From an uncultured Pseudomonadota bacterium (lineage in GTDB: Bacteria; Pseudomonadota; Gammaproteobacteria; Burkholderiales; SG8-39): a DNA stretch of 64,000 nt. Shown here one piece after another: positions 28,099-38,300 of this stretch (its first letter is position 1; the number at the start of each line of letters is the position of its first letter). A program made the position numbers and the translations under genes. The notes below the pieces were generated by a model, which made no database searches, was not told the origin of the DNA, and saw nothing but the letters and a program-made list of their open reading frames with translations. Where the stretch lies: NCBI GenBank assembly GCA_903829815.1, contig CAIKRR010000076.1, positions 1 to 64,000 on the forward strand. The letters run 5' to 3'.

Positions 28099-29313
28099 TC
28101 AGCCTGCAACCCGATTGCTTTCGATGAATCGCGCCATGCGCGCAACCCCATCCTTGATGGCCTGGGCCGAAGCCGCGTAGCTGAAACGAATGTGCTGCCC
28201 GTCGCCTGCCACGCGAGCGCCGAAGTGGATATCGGCCAGTACCGCAACACCAGCCTCGAGCAGCAGGCGGCGGCGAAACACCTCGGAATCGGCAGCGCCG
28301 ATCATGCGACAGGCTTCGGTCACATTGGGCCAGGCATAGAAAGCCCCGCCCGGAGTGCGGCAACTGACGCCAGGCACCGCATTGAGCAGGCCCACGATCA
28401 GATCGCGGCGCTCGAGAAAGGATGAACGCATCGCCTCGGCCGCGTCCTGCGGCCCGTCGATGGCTGCCAGCGCGGCCCACTGACTGACATGGGTCGCACA
28501 AGATTCGGTATTGGTAACCCAGCGCACGAACTGGGGTGCAAGCACCGGATTGGATGCAAAACCGATGCGCCAGCCCGTCATGGCCCAGGTCTTGGACGCA
28601 CCATCGGCAATGATCGTGCGCTCGTACATGTCGGGCAGCGAAGCGATCGAGGCAAACGGCTCACCGTAGCAGAGTCGCGAGTAGATCTCGTCGGCGTAGA
28701 TCCAGACCTGCGGGTGGCGCCGCAAAATGGCAGCCACGCTCTCCAGCGTACGCCGATCGAGGATGCCCCCAGTGGGGTTGTGGGGCGAATTGAGAATCAG
28801 CAGCCGAGTACGTGGCGTCAGGCAGCGTTCGAGTTCTTCGGGGTCGAAGGCAAAGTCGCGCGATTCGCGCAAGGCAAGCGATACAGGCACCGCGCCATTG
28901 GCACGAATTTGCGACTCGTAGATCGGAAAGCCCGGATTCGGGTAAATCACCTCGTCACCGGCACCGTGATCGGTAGTGGCAAGGATGCTGTAGGCAATGA
29001 AGGGCTTGGCACCAGCGCCGATCACCACGTGCTCGGGGTCGATCGACAGTCCCCGCATCGCGCCCATGTAACGGGCAGCAGCCGTGCGCAATTCAACGAT
29101 GCCGGCCGAAGCGGTGTATCCGTGCATGCCGCCGCGGATAGCGTCGATGGCGGCCTGCTGGACATGTTCGGGGGTGCGAAAGTCGGGCTGCCCGATGCAG
29201 AAGGAGATGATGTCGCGTCCCTCGCGAATCAATGAATTCACTTCGGCCAGGACGACAAATGCGTTCTCGGTGCCCAGTTCGGCAGTACGGCGGCTGATTT
29301 GAGGATGGGACAT
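28099..29313 (-). CDS. Class I/II PLP-dependent aminotransferase (aspartate aminotransferase-like)
   Basis: This 404-residue fold-type I aminotransferase has FCIGQPDFRTPEHVQQAAIDAI, the PLP-contact asparagine in LILNSPHNPTGGILD, the aspartate/tyrosine segment IYADEIYSRLCYG, the Schiff-base lysine in ADGASKTWAMTGWRIGF, and a C-terminal arginine region (IRFSYA). It resembles bacterial aspartate/arylalkyl aminotransferases of subgroup Ib. Given the indolepyruvate-oxidoreductase-like genes elsewhere in the window, use of aromatic amino acids is a possibility, but nothing in the sequence decides it. It is divergent from an IclR regulator, which may control it. Confidence 0.9.
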   Translation of the reverse strand: MSHPQISRRTAELGTENAFVVLAEVNSLIREGRDIISFCIGQPDFRTPEHVQQAAIDAIRGGMHGYTASAGIVELRTAAARYMGAMRGLSIDPEHVVIGAGAKPFIAYSILATTDHGAGDEVIYPNPGFPIYESQIRANGAVPVSLALRESRDFAFDPEELERCLTPRTRLLILNSPHNPTGGILDRRTLESVAAILRRHPQVWIYADEIYSRLCYGEPFASIASLPDMYERTIIADGASKTWAMTGWRIGFASNPVLAPQFVRWVTNTESCATHVSQWAALAAIDGPQDAAEAMRSSFLERRDLIVGLLNAVPGVSCRTPGGAFYAWPNVTEACRMIGAADSEVFRRRLLLEAGVAVLADIHFGARVAGDGQHIRFSYAASAQAIKDGVARMARFIESNRVAG

Positions 29314-29402
29314 ACAGCGTCTCTCTTGAATGACCGACTGATGCTAGCACGGGTAAAATCGGGAACCAGCGGCGCTCGCCGCATTCCCCCGATGGAGCCG
29401 CC

Positions 29403-30176
29403 GTGCCCGAGGCCGAGAGCAAGAGTTCGATCCAGGTCATCGAACGCATGATCCGACTGCTGGACGCGCTCGCGCAGTCGCCCGATGCGGTGAGCCTCAA
29501 ACAGTTGTCGCAAGTCACAGGCCTGCACCCGTCGACGACCCACCGCATCCTGACCGCACTCTCAGGCGATCGGCTGATCGAGCGCGTTGACCAGGGCAAT
29601 TACCGCCTCGGCATGCGATTGCTCGAACTGGGCAACCTGGTGCGCACGCGCGTGTCGGTGCGCGAGCATGCGCTGCCGTTCATGCGCAAACTGCACGTCC
29701 TGACAGGCGAAGCCGTCAATCTGTCGGTGCGACGCGACGATGAAATCGTCTATGTCGAACGCACTTCGAGCGGCCGATCAATGATGCGTGTCGTGCATAT
29801 CGTCGGTGCCCGCGCACCGCTGCACGTGACCGCGGTGGGCAAACTGTTTCTGGCCGAGGACAGCCCCGAAGACCTCGCCCGCTACTGCAGCCGCACTCAA
29901 CTGCCAGCCTTCACCCGCAATTCCATCACCGATCCGGGTCTGCTGGCGAACGCACTCGAAGCCGTGCGCAAGAACCAGTACGCCTTCGACAATGAGGAGG
30001 TGGAACTGGGCGTGCGCTGTATCGGTGCCGGTGTCCACGATGACAGCGGCGCCCTCATCGCCGGACTGTCGGTATCGGCACCGGCTGAACGACTGCAGGC
30101 CCGTTGGGCAGAGGCCGTGCGCGAGACCGCCGAAGAGATTTCACGCGCCATCGGATTCGAAGGCAGCCCGGGCTGA
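29403..30176 (+). CDS. IclR family transcriptional regulator
   Basis: This is a 257-residue repressor/activator. A winged helix at the N-terminus (SIQVIERMIRLLDALAQ, LKQLSQVTGLHPSTTHRILTAL) is followed by the effector-binding IclR domain with PLHVTAVGKLFLAE and CIGAGVHDDSGALIAGLSV. The start codon is GTG. An ATG-led form would lose part of the DNA-binding domain. It is divergent from the aminotransferase across 89 bp, a layout that suggests local control plus autoregulation. The effector is unknown. IclR members often sense aromatic acids or short organic acids. Confidence 0.93.
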   Translation: MPEAESKSSIQVIERMIRLLDALAQSPDAVSLKQLSQVTGLHPSTTHRILTALSGDRLIERVDQGNYRLGMRLLELGNLVRTRVSVREHALPFMRKLHVLTGEAVNLSVRRDDEIVYVERTSSGRSMMRVVHIVGARAPLHVTAVGKLFLAEDSPEDLARYCSRTQLPAFTRNSITDPGLLANALEAVRKNQYAFDNEEVELGVRCIGAGVHDDSGALIAGLSVSAPAERLQARWAEAVRETAEEISRAIGFEGSPG

Positions 30177-30258
30177 ATCCACCGGGTCAAGCGGGCCTCA
30201 GGCGCGGCAGGGGGCTCAGCACGTTCTCAGCAGCCGGCCCCGATCAGGCAGATCGCAC

Positions 30259-31473
30259 TCAGTGCGAGCGGATGAATGCCCCGATCCGCGGGCAGATCTC
30301 CTCACGCCACCGGCGCCCGGAAAATATACCGTAGTGCCCCACCTTGGGCACCATGAAGTGCTCGCGCTTGCTCTCAGGCAGGCTGCTGCACAGCGCGTGC
30401 GCGACCTCGGTCTGCCCGCTGCCGGAAATATCGTCGAGTTCGCCTTCGATCGTGAAGAGAGCCGTACGAGAGATCGCCGCCGGTTCGACGAGTTGCTCGT
30501 GCACGTGCATCGTTCCCGTGGCGAGGCGATGCTCCTGGAACACCTTGCGTATCGTCTCGAGGTAGTACTCGGCCGGCATGTCGAGTACCGCGTTGTACTC
30601 GTCGTAGAAGCGCCGGTGCGCCTCGGCACTTTCACCATCACCGCGCACCAGATTGGCGTAGTACTGCCAGTGGGCGTCGACATGGCGGTCGGCGTTCATG
30701 GCCACAAACCCCATGTGCTGCAGGAATCCGGGGTAGACCAGCCGCATGTAGCCCGGATGGCGGGCTGGCACCCGTTGGATCACGGTGTTCTGGAACCATT
30801 CGATCGGCTTGCGGGTCGCCAGATTGTTGACCGCGGTCGGACTGCGCCGCGAATCGATCGGACCGCCCATCATGATCATGGTGCGTGGCTGAACCGCCTC
30901 ATCATCGGCAGCCATGAGAGAGATGGCCATGAGAACAGGCACCGTCGGCTGGCAGACCGAGATCACATGGACATCGCGACCCAGCAGCCGGATGAAATCC
31001 CGTATGTAGTCGACATAGTCGTCCAGATGGAAGGCACCTGCGGAGAGGGGTACCGTCTTGGCATCGACCCAGTCGGTGACGTACACATCGTGTTCGGGCA
31101 GCAGCGCGCGTACCGTGTCACGCAACAAGGTTGCGAAGTGTCCGGACAAGGGGGCCACCAGCAGCACCACCGGGTCGTCGCGGACGATTTCACGGCGGAA
31201 GTGCCGCAGCTGGCAGAACGGTCGCTCGAGCACTACTTCTTCGGTGATCAGCACCTCGCGGCCCGCGACTCGGGTGGTGGGCAGGCCGAAGGCGGGCTTG
31301 GTGTAGTCGCGAGTAAACCGCAAGAACAGCTCGGCACCAGCGACGACCTCACGCGCCCCGGGCGCGTAGGAGAGCGGACTGAGCGGGTGGCTGAAAAGAT
31401 TTCGATTGACCCCGGCTGCAGCCGACCAGGGTGCAACCATCAACTGGGACAGTTCATGCATCGAATAGAGCAT
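30259..31473 (-). CDS. phaZ: Intracellular polyhydroxyalkanoate depolymerase
   Basis: PhaZ mobilises stored poly-3-hydroxybutyrate granules. The 404-residue alpha/beta hydrolase has the cysteine nucleophile typical of intracellular depolymerases, C174 in VHVISVCQPTVPVL, instead of a lipase-box serine. The catalytic histidine is in VPKVGHYGIFSGRRW, with an aspartate in ELDDISG. The N-terminal MLYSMHELSQLMVAPW and the RHPGYMRLVYPGFLQ region are also characteristic. A perfect FNR box lies 99 bp upstream of the start codon, pointing to oxygen-dependent control. No phaC, phaB or phasin gene is adjacent. Confidence 0.95.
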   Translation of the reverse strand: MLYSMHELSQLMVAPWSAAAGVNRNLFSHPLSPLSYAPGAREVVAGAELFLRFTRDYTKPAFGLPTTRVAGREVLITEEVVLERPFCQLRHFRREIVRDDPVVLLVAPLSGHFATLLRDTVRALLPEHDVYVTDWVDAKTVPLSAGAFHLDDYVDYIRDFIRLLGRDVHVISVCQPTVPVLMAISLMAADDEAVQPRTMIMMGGPIDSRRSPTAVNNLATRKPIEWFQNTVIQRVPARHPGYMRLVYPGFLQHMGFVAMNADRHVDAHWQYYANLVRGDGESAEAHRRFYDEYNAVLDMPAEYYLETIRKVFQEHRLATGTMHVHEQLVEPAAISRTALFTIEGELDDISGSGQTEVAHALCSSLPESKREHFMVPKVGHYGIFSGRRWREEICPRIGAFIRSH

Positions 31474-31571
31474 CGAGCGTCAGACTCCTGCAGGTCATCC
31501 TTCAGGCACTGCCACAACCGGGCCAAAACAGCCGCCATCGGGCTACGCTTGACGGCTAATGTACAACAGAC

Positions 31572-31585
31572 TTGATCACGATCAA
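31572..31585. promoter_or_regulatory. FNR-binding site, perfect consensus, upstream of phaZ
   Basis: TTGATCACGATCAA matches TTGAT-N4-ATCAA exactly and lies between the Hpt gene's 3' end and phaZ, so phaZ is the only gene that it can precede. On the minus strand the box also contains TTGATC, which sits 16 bp from a TACATT. If those are the -35 and -10, FNR would overlap the -35 and could repress. Activation from a lower start has a poor -10. Confidence 0.8.
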
Positions 31586-31632
31586 GTGAAGAAGGCGGCA
31601 ACCGCGCACGGCGCAGTCGGAAAAACACCCGC

Positions 31633-32001
31633 TCAGGGCGCGACGAGCGAACCCAGGGCCAGACACAGGCCGGCCATATCGCAGTCAAGTTCATCCATGA
31701 CTGACGCCGGCACGTTATCCCTGGCGTGCCGCTCGACCCAGGAACAGCGTTCGACGATGTCGGTCGCACCGAGCGTTGCCAGCGACGACTTCAGACTGTG
31801 TGCACGGCGTTCGAGGGCTCTCCGATCGGTCATCTGCCAGGCTTGGCGCAGCTCGGCCCTGGCCCCACCCGCGGTCTGCAGAAACAGGGCCACCACCTGG
31901 CGCATCCCGGCCTCGCCGATATCCTCGGCAAGCCCGGATAATCCCGCAGCCAGTCCCTCCACCGCCACGAGGGACGCCTTGCTGCCATCGAGGATACTCA
32001 T
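31633..32001 (-). CDS. Hpt-domain phosphotransfer protein
   Basis: This is a 122-residue all-helical histidine phosphotransfer protein. The phosphoacceptor is H68 in LERRAHSLKSSLATLGA, the canonical AHxLKGxxxxxGA motif with serine replacing glycine. No kinase or receiver is encoded nearby, so this is a stand-alone relay component that would shuttle phosphate between a hybrid sensor and a response regulator elsewhere. It lies upstream of phaZ on the same strand, 159 bp away with the FNR box between, so co-transcription is uncertain. Confidence 0.87.
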   Translation of the reverse strand: MSILDGSKASLVAVEGLAAGLSGLAEDIGEAGMRQVVALFLQTAGGARAELRQAWQMTDRRALERRAHSLKSSLATLGATDIVERCSWVERHARDNVPASVMDELDCDMAGLCLALGSLVAP

Positions 32002-32190
32002 CGTGCATCCCGCCCGTTTTGCCTGCCATGGGCTACCGTGCCTTGCCGTGGTCTGGTGGCAACACTTGCCCTGAGCCCGATAGTACGCGCTTCAGCCGAC
32101 AATCCCCTGAGAGCCACCAGGAGACACACAATTCCCGGCACTCGCCGGGCCGCGCGTGGCCCTGAGCATGCGCTACGGTACAATTGGGCC

Positions 32191-34005
32191 ATGTCGACCC
32201 CACGCCCCAGTCCCGAGGCGGCCGCGCCTGCCGAGCACGCCAGCAACTTCATCCGCCAGATCATCGAATCAGACCTGGCGGCCGGCAAGCATGCATCGCG
32301 CCGCTGGTCGGGCAGCCCAGCACCTGGTCCGGTACACGCGACCGGGACGGCCGACCCGGCCTCGATCAGGACCCGGTTTCCCCCAGAGCCCAATGGTTAT
32401 CTGCACTTCGGGCATGCCAAGTCGATCTGCCTCAACTTCGGTCTGGCGCGTGATTATGGCGGCGCCTGCCACATGCGCTTTGACGACACCAATCCGGCCA
32501 GAGAAGAGCAGGAGTATGTCGACTCGATTCGCGATGCCGTCAGCTGGCTCGGTTTTTCATGGCAGACGGGCGGCGCGTCCAATCTCTACTACGCATCAGA
32601 CTATTTCGAAACCCTCTACCAGTTCGCCGAAGTGCTGATCGGTGCCGGACTGGCCTATGTCGACAGTCAGAACGCCGACGCGATGCGTGCCAGTCGCGGC
32701 ACGCTCACTGAACCGGGTCGCGACAGTCCGTACCGCAGCCGCACGGCGGAAGAAAACCTCGACCTGTTCAGGCGGATGCGCGCCGGTGAGTTTGCCGATG
32801 GCAGCCAGGTGCTGCGGCTTCGCATCGACATGGCGTCGCCGAACATCAACCTGCGCGACCCGGCCATCTACCGCATCCGCCGCGCTCACCACCATCGAAC
32901 GGGCGACGCCTGGTGTATCTACCCGCTCTATGACTACACCCACTGCATATCCGACGCGCTCGAGAACATTACCCACTCGATATGCACCCTTGAATTCGAG
33001 GATCATCGTCCACTCTACGAATGGATACTCGAGCGCCTGGTCGAGCTCGGGCAACTGCTGCGGCCGCTGCCACGACAGATCGAATTTGCGCGGCTCAACC
33101 TCACCTATGTGGTTCTTTCCAAGCGCAAGCTGATTCAACTGGTTGAAGAACGACATGTCTCGGGCTGGGACGATCCGCGCATGCCCACGCTGGCAGGCGC
33201 GCGCCGCCGCGGCTATACCGCAGCCGGCTTTCGCCTGTTCACCGAGCGGATCGGTGTGTCGCGTGCAGATTCCTGGATCGACTTCAGCGTGCTCGAGGAC
33301 TGCATGCGCGAAGACCTCAACACCGAAGCGATGCGCCGCGTGGCGGTGCTCGACCCGATCCGACTGGTGATCGACAATTTTGCCCTCGGGCAGGTCGAGC
33401 TCTGTCAGGCTCCCAACCACCCGCAGAAACCCGAACTGGGCACACGCGACATCGCGCTCACTGGCGAATTGTGGATCGAACGCGACGACTTCAACGAGCA
33501 ACCGCCCAAGGGCTTCTTCAGGCTGGCACCGGGCACCGAAGTGCGTCTGCGCTATGCCTACATCGTGCGCTGTACCGGGGTGGACCGTGACCAGGCCGGA
33601 CAGGTCACCACGATCCACTGCACCTATGACCCGACGACGCGCTCGGGCACCCCGGGTGCCGAAGCGCGCAAGGTGAAGGGCAACATTCACTGGCTCAGTA
33701 CCCGGCACGCGGTGCCGATCGAGGTACGGACCTACGACAGGCTGTTCGATGTGCAGCATCCCGGTGCAGGTGACACCGACTTCCTGCTCGATCTGAACGC
33801 CGACTCGGCGAGGACCACCACTGCCTTTGGCGAGGCAGCGCTTGCCCAGGCCAACCCCGAGGACCGGTTCCAGTTCGAGCGGCTTGGCTACTACGTGGCC
33901 GACCGCATCGATCACGGCCCGTCAAAGGCGGTATTCAACCGCACGGTGAGCTTGCGCGACACCCGACCGGCGCGGTCCGATCAGGGGCCGAAGTCGAATT
34001 CCTGA
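32191..34005 (+). CDS. glnS: GlnS, glutaminyl-tRNA synthetase
   Basis: GlnS charges tRNA-Gln. The start is set at the ATG at 32191 (MSTPRPSPEAAAPAEHASNF), giving 604 residues. The tracked ORF starts 51 codons earlier without homology. Class I signatures are RFPPEPNGYLHFGHAKSI (HIGH motif) and VVLSKRKLIQLV (KMSKS motif, about residue 310). The anticodon-binding beta barrels are present, with NIHWLSTRHAVPIEVRTYDR near the C-terminus. A charged GlnS means that the genome need not rely on the transamidation route for this tRNA. Its end overlaps the convergent dinB gene by 25 bp. Confidence 0.97.
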   Translation: MSTPRPSPEAAAPAEHASNFIRQIIESDLAAGKHASRRWSGSPAPGPVHATGTADPASIRTRFPPEPNGYLHFGHAKSICLNFGLARDYGGACHMRFDDTNPAREEQEYVDSIRDAVSWLGFSWQTGGASNLYYASDYFETLYQFAEVLIGAGLAYVDSQNADAMRASRGTLTEPGRDSPYRSRTAEENLDLFRRMRAGEFADGSQVLRLRIDMASPNINLRDPAIYRIRRAHHHRTGDAWCIYPLYDYTHCISDALENITHSICTLEFEDHRPLYEWILERLVELGQLLRPLPRQIEFARLNLTYVVLSKRKLIQLVEERHVSGWDDPRMPTLAGARRRGYTAAGFRLFTERIGVSRADSWIDFSVLEDCMREDLNTEAMRRVAVLDPIRLVIDNFALGQVELCQAPNHPQKPELGTRDIALTGELWIERDDFNEQPPKGFFRLAPGTEVRLRYAYIVRCTGVDRDQAGQVTTIHCTYDPTTRSGTPGAEARKVKGNIHWLSTRHAVPIEVRTYDRLFDVQHPGAGDTDFLLDLNADSARTTTAFGEAALAQANPEDRFQFERLGYYVADRIDHGPSKAVFNRTVSLRDTRPARSDQGPKSNS

Positions 34006-35111
34006 TTGCCCCCGGCAGAAGCGAGCGATTCGCCGAGCGCATCACCTGCGCCTGCCGACCGACGCAAATCACTGACACGCACCCCGACCAGACGCACCGG
34101 ACGGTCGAGATCGACCCGCTTCAGGCACTCGAAAGCAGCGCGACGCAAGGTGCGCACATCGGCTGTCCAGCCAGCAAAACTGAGATCGCGGGTACACGTG
34201 ACGAAATCGGCGAAACGCAACTTGATGCCGACCGTGCGCCCGGCATAGCCCTCGGCGGCCAGTTCGGCGGCCAGTTCGATGCACAAGGCACCCAGCCGAC
34301 GCGCAAGCTCGCGCCGGTCGGCGACATCCTCGGCAAAGGTGCGCTCGGCACTGCGCGAGCGCGGCTCGCGTTCGGTGACCACCGGCCGCTCATCACGCCC
34401 GTTGGCCGCCCCATGCAACCAGGCAGCGTGCGAAGAGCCGATGAGGTGGGCAAGCCAGGTGGGCGACACAGCAGCCAGATCACCGACCGTGGCAATCGAA
34501 TGCTGATGCAACCGCTCGCCGGTGCGTGGACCGACGCCGGGCAAGCTGCGCACCGGCAGCGGCCAGATGCGCCGCTCGAGATCTCCGGCCTCGAGGATGC
34601 TGATACCGTCAGGCTTGTCCAGTTCGGAGGCCATCTTGGCCAGCAGCTTGTTGGGCGCAATGCCCACCGAGCAACTGAGGCCGGTGGCCGAGCCAATCGC
34701 CCGCTTCAACCCTGTCGCAGTTTCAAGTGATGAGGATGGGAGCGCACTGATGTCCAGATAGGCTTCATCGATTCCGCGGTCCTCGAAGAGCGGCGAGCAC
34801 TCGCGCATCAACTGCTTGAACCGGGCAGACACCGGGGTGTAGGCGCTGAAATCGACTGGCAGGAAGTGTGCCTGCGGGCATCGGCGCAGGGCTTCGCGCA
34901 GCGGCATACCCGAACGGATACCGAAAGCGCGCGCCTCGTACGTGGCAGTTGCCACCACGCCGCGTGCATGATGCGCTTCACGGGGGTCACCACGGCCACC
35001 GATCACCAGGGGCTCACCCCGCAGGTCGGGACGCCGCAGCAACTCGACCGAAGCAAAGAAGGCATCCATGTCAAGGTGCAGGATTCGACGCGGAGGAACG
35101 GCAGAGGTCAT
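33981..35111 (-). CDS. dinB: DinB, DNA polymerase IV
   Basis: This is a Y-family translesion polymerase, 376 residues from the ATG at 35111 (MTSAVPPRRILHLDMDAFFASVE). The longer tracked start is unsupported. The catalytic acidic residues are in HLDMDAFFASVE and DRGIDEAYLDIS, with YEARAFGIRSGMP and SCSVGIAPNKLLAKMAS between. The little-finger domain follows SAERTFAEDV. The C-terminus NQEFDFGP resembles a beta-clamp-binding peptide (QxxxF type). No clear LexA box was found upstream. It is divergent from the giant uvrA gene 221 bp away, grouping two DNA-repair functions. Confidence 0.96.
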   Translation of the reverse strand: MTSAVPPRRILHLDMDAFFASVELLRRPDLRGEPLVIGGRGDPREAHHARGVVATATYEARAFGIRSGMPLREALRRCPQAHFLPVDFSAYTPVSARFKQLMRECSPLFEDRGIDEAYLDISALPSSSLETATGLKRAIGSATGLSCSVGIAPNKLLAKMASELDKPDGISILEAGDLERRIWPLPVRSLPGVGPRTGERLHQHSIATVGDLAAVSPTWLAHLIGSSHAAWLHGAANGRDERPVVTEREPRSRSAERTFAEDVADRRELARRLGALCIELAAELAAEGYAGRTVGIKLRFADFVTCTRDLSFAGWTADVRTLRRAAFECLKRVDLDRPVRLVGVRVSDLRRSAGAGDALGESLASAGGNQEFDFGP

Positions 35112-35332
35112 TCCGATAGAATAAACCGCTTGGCCTCGGGAGCTCCTTGTGTCCCGGACCCGGTCTCTTGTCGACTTGGCTAGCCCCATCTGGCTTGCCG
35201 CCCTGCATCGTGATGCTGCGCCTCTGCCCGTGTGCGGCCTGACCGCAGCCCGAGAGGCACACCGACACAGGCCCATGGCACAGCACACCGTGCAATGGTT
35301 CGCTCACCGCTTGCTCCCTGCCCAGAACTGCC

Positions 35333-38300
35333 ATGCCCGAGACGTACCTTCGCGACGCCATCCGCATACGTGGCGCAAGACAGCACAACCTGAAAGGCTT
35401 CGACCTCGACATACCGACCGGCGAACTGCTGGTGGTCACCGGAGTCTCCGGTTCGGGCAAATCCTCGCTGGTCTTCGACACGCTCTATGCCGAAGGCCAG
35501 AGACGCTATGTCGAGACCTTCTCGCCCTATGCGCGCCAGTTCCTCGACCGGATGGACAAGCCCCAGGTCGAGCATGTCGATGGCATACCGCCGGCCATCG
35601 CCATCGACCAGACCAACCCGGTTCGCACCTCCCGTTCAACGGTGGGCACGATGACCGAACTGGCCGATCACCTGAAACTGCTCTTCGCGCGCTCGGCACG
35701 ACTGCATTGCCGGCGCTGCGCGCAGACCGTGCGGCGCGACACCGCCGCAGACATTGCTGCCTCGATGCGGGATCGCGCTCAGGCAGCCGGTGATCCTCGA
35801 GTGGTGATCACTTTCCCGGTCGACATTCCGGCCAACTTCAGCGAAATCGAAATCCTCGCCTCGCTGGAACGTCAGGGGTATTCGCGAGTCCACGCGCGAA
35901 GCAGCACGCGCCTCGATATCATCCAGGACCGCTTGCGCATCGGCAGCGTCGAACCAGCCCGACTGGCCGAAGCCATCGAGAGTGCCTTGCAACATGGTCA
36001 GGGTCGCATCGAAGTGCACCCCGATGCCGCGAGTACCGGTGGCATCGACCTCGCGGCCCCCGCCGCCTTGCCACGACCGGCATGGCCCTGGCGCTACTCG
36101 GCTGACCTGCACTGCCCCGACTGCGATCTTCGGTACAGCGATCCGCTGCCGTCGCACTTCTCGTTCAATTCGGCAATCGGCGCCTGCGAGGCCTGCCGCG
36201 GGTTCGGCCGTATCATTGGCGTCGACTTCGGGCTGGTGGTACCCGATGAGTCAAAGACGCTGCGGGGCGGGGCGGTGCGCCCCTGGCAGACGCCCAGCTA
36301 CAGCGACTGCCAGCAGGACATGGAAAAGATGGCGCGGCGCGATGGTATCCCGCTCGATCTGCCCTGGCGTGACCTCACGGCCGAGCAGCGCGACTGGGTC
36401 ATCGAAGGTGAAGGCCGCTGGCGCGACGGCAAGTGGTACGGCATACGGCGGTTCTTCGCCTGGCTCGAGACCAAGGCCTACAAGATGCACATCCGTGTGC
36501 TGCTGTCGAAGTACCGCGCCTACAGCCCGTGCACCGCATGCGACGGTGCTCGACTCAAACTCGAGTCGCTGCTGTGGCGCATCGGCACGGCTTCCCCAGC
36601 CGCCGTCGGTCTTGGCCTGGCCTTCAGGCCGCAGGGGGTCGATTGGAGCGAGGCGGCTCGCGCCACCCTCACAGGCCTGTCCATTCATGACCTGATGCTG
36701 CTGCCGGTTGCGCGCCTGGCCATCTTTCTGAACGACTGGGCAGCCCGTACTGCGCTTGATGAGGCAGCCACGCTCGTACTGACCGAGATTCGCAGTCGGC
36801 TGGCCTATCTGGACACGGTCGGCTTGTCCTATCTGACACTGGACCGCCAGTCACGCACCCTCTCCGGGGGCGAAGTACAGCGCATCAACCTCACCACGGC
36901 CCTGGGTACCTCGCTGGTCAACACGCTTTTCGTGCTCGATGAACCGTCGATCGGCCTGCACCCGCGCGACATGGGCCGCGTGATCGAAGTGATGCAGCGA
37001 TTGCGTGATGCCGGCAACTCGCTGGTCGTGGTCGAACACGACCCGCAGATCATGTTTGCAGCCGACCGTATCCTCGACGTGGGTCCCGGCCCGGGAGAGC
37101 GTGGCGGCAACATCGTGTTCTTCGGCAATCCGGCCGATCTGGCGGCCACGCCCGGTTCACTCACCGGTGATTACCTCTCGGGCCGTCGCCGCGTGAGCCT
37201 GCGCACACCGCTGCCCGTGACCGGTCAGCCACAGATCAGCCTGCGCGGCGCCTCTGCCAACAACCTGCGCTCGATCGACATCGACATACCGCTCGAGCGC
37301 CTGGTCTGTGTCACCGGGGTCTCGGGGTCGGGCAAGTCGACTCTGATCGAGGACACCCTCTACCCGGCGCTGCGCAAGCGAAAGGGCAAGCCGGTGGAGA
37401 GTGCAGGTGCCTATGCAAGCCTGAGCGGTGATGAACTGATCGAGGATGTGGTCATGATCGACCAGACCCCGATCGGGCGCACGACGCGCTCCAACCCGGC
37501 CAGCTATGTGGGCGGGTTCGACGCGATTCGCGAACGCTTTGCCCGCACCCCGGGCGCACGCGCACGCCACTACAGCGCCGGCATGTTCAGCTTCAACTCG
37601 GGCAACGGGCGCTGCCCGGGCTGTGGCGGCAATGGATTCGAGCATGTCGAGATGCAGTTCCTCTCCGACGTCTATCTGCGCTGCCCCGACTGTGACGGGC
37701 GCCGCTACCGCGCCGAAGTGCTCGAGGTGACGCTGGAAAGCGGTGACGGCGTGGCACGCAGCATCGCCGATGTGCTCGCGATGACCGTGGCCGAGGCCAT
37801 CGACTGGTTCTGCGACGATCACGAGATCGTGGCGCGACTGCGCCCGCTTGCCCGGGTGGGGCTTGACTATCTGCGACTGGGACAGGCCGTACCCACGCTA
37901 TCGGGCGGTGAAGCACAACGCCTGAAGCTCGCCGGACACCTGGCCGATCTGGGGGCAAGCCGCCGCGGTGCCAAGGGCAAGCTCTTCCTGTTTGACGAAC
38001 CCACCACCGGCCTGCATTTCGATGACGTAGCCCGATTGCTCGGCGCCTTCGACGAGCTGCTGGCTGCCGGGCACAGTCTGGTGGTCATCGAACACAATCT
38101 CGATGTCGTGAGCGCAGCAGACTGGGTCATCGACCTCGGCCCGGAAGGGGGTGAGGGCGGCGGTCAGCTGATCTGTGCAGGTACCCAGGAAACAATCCGG
38201 GCATGCCCGGGGTCGCATACCGGACGCGCCCTGACCGAATACGCACAGGCCTTCACCGACTACGCGACGCGCGCGGCACGCCATGCTGCCCTGCCGGCGC

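Noticed and set aside
32596-33915. A 439-aa minus-strand ORF within glnS.
   Set aside because: It lies opposite conserved glnS sequence, has no motif of its own and no ribosome-binding site.
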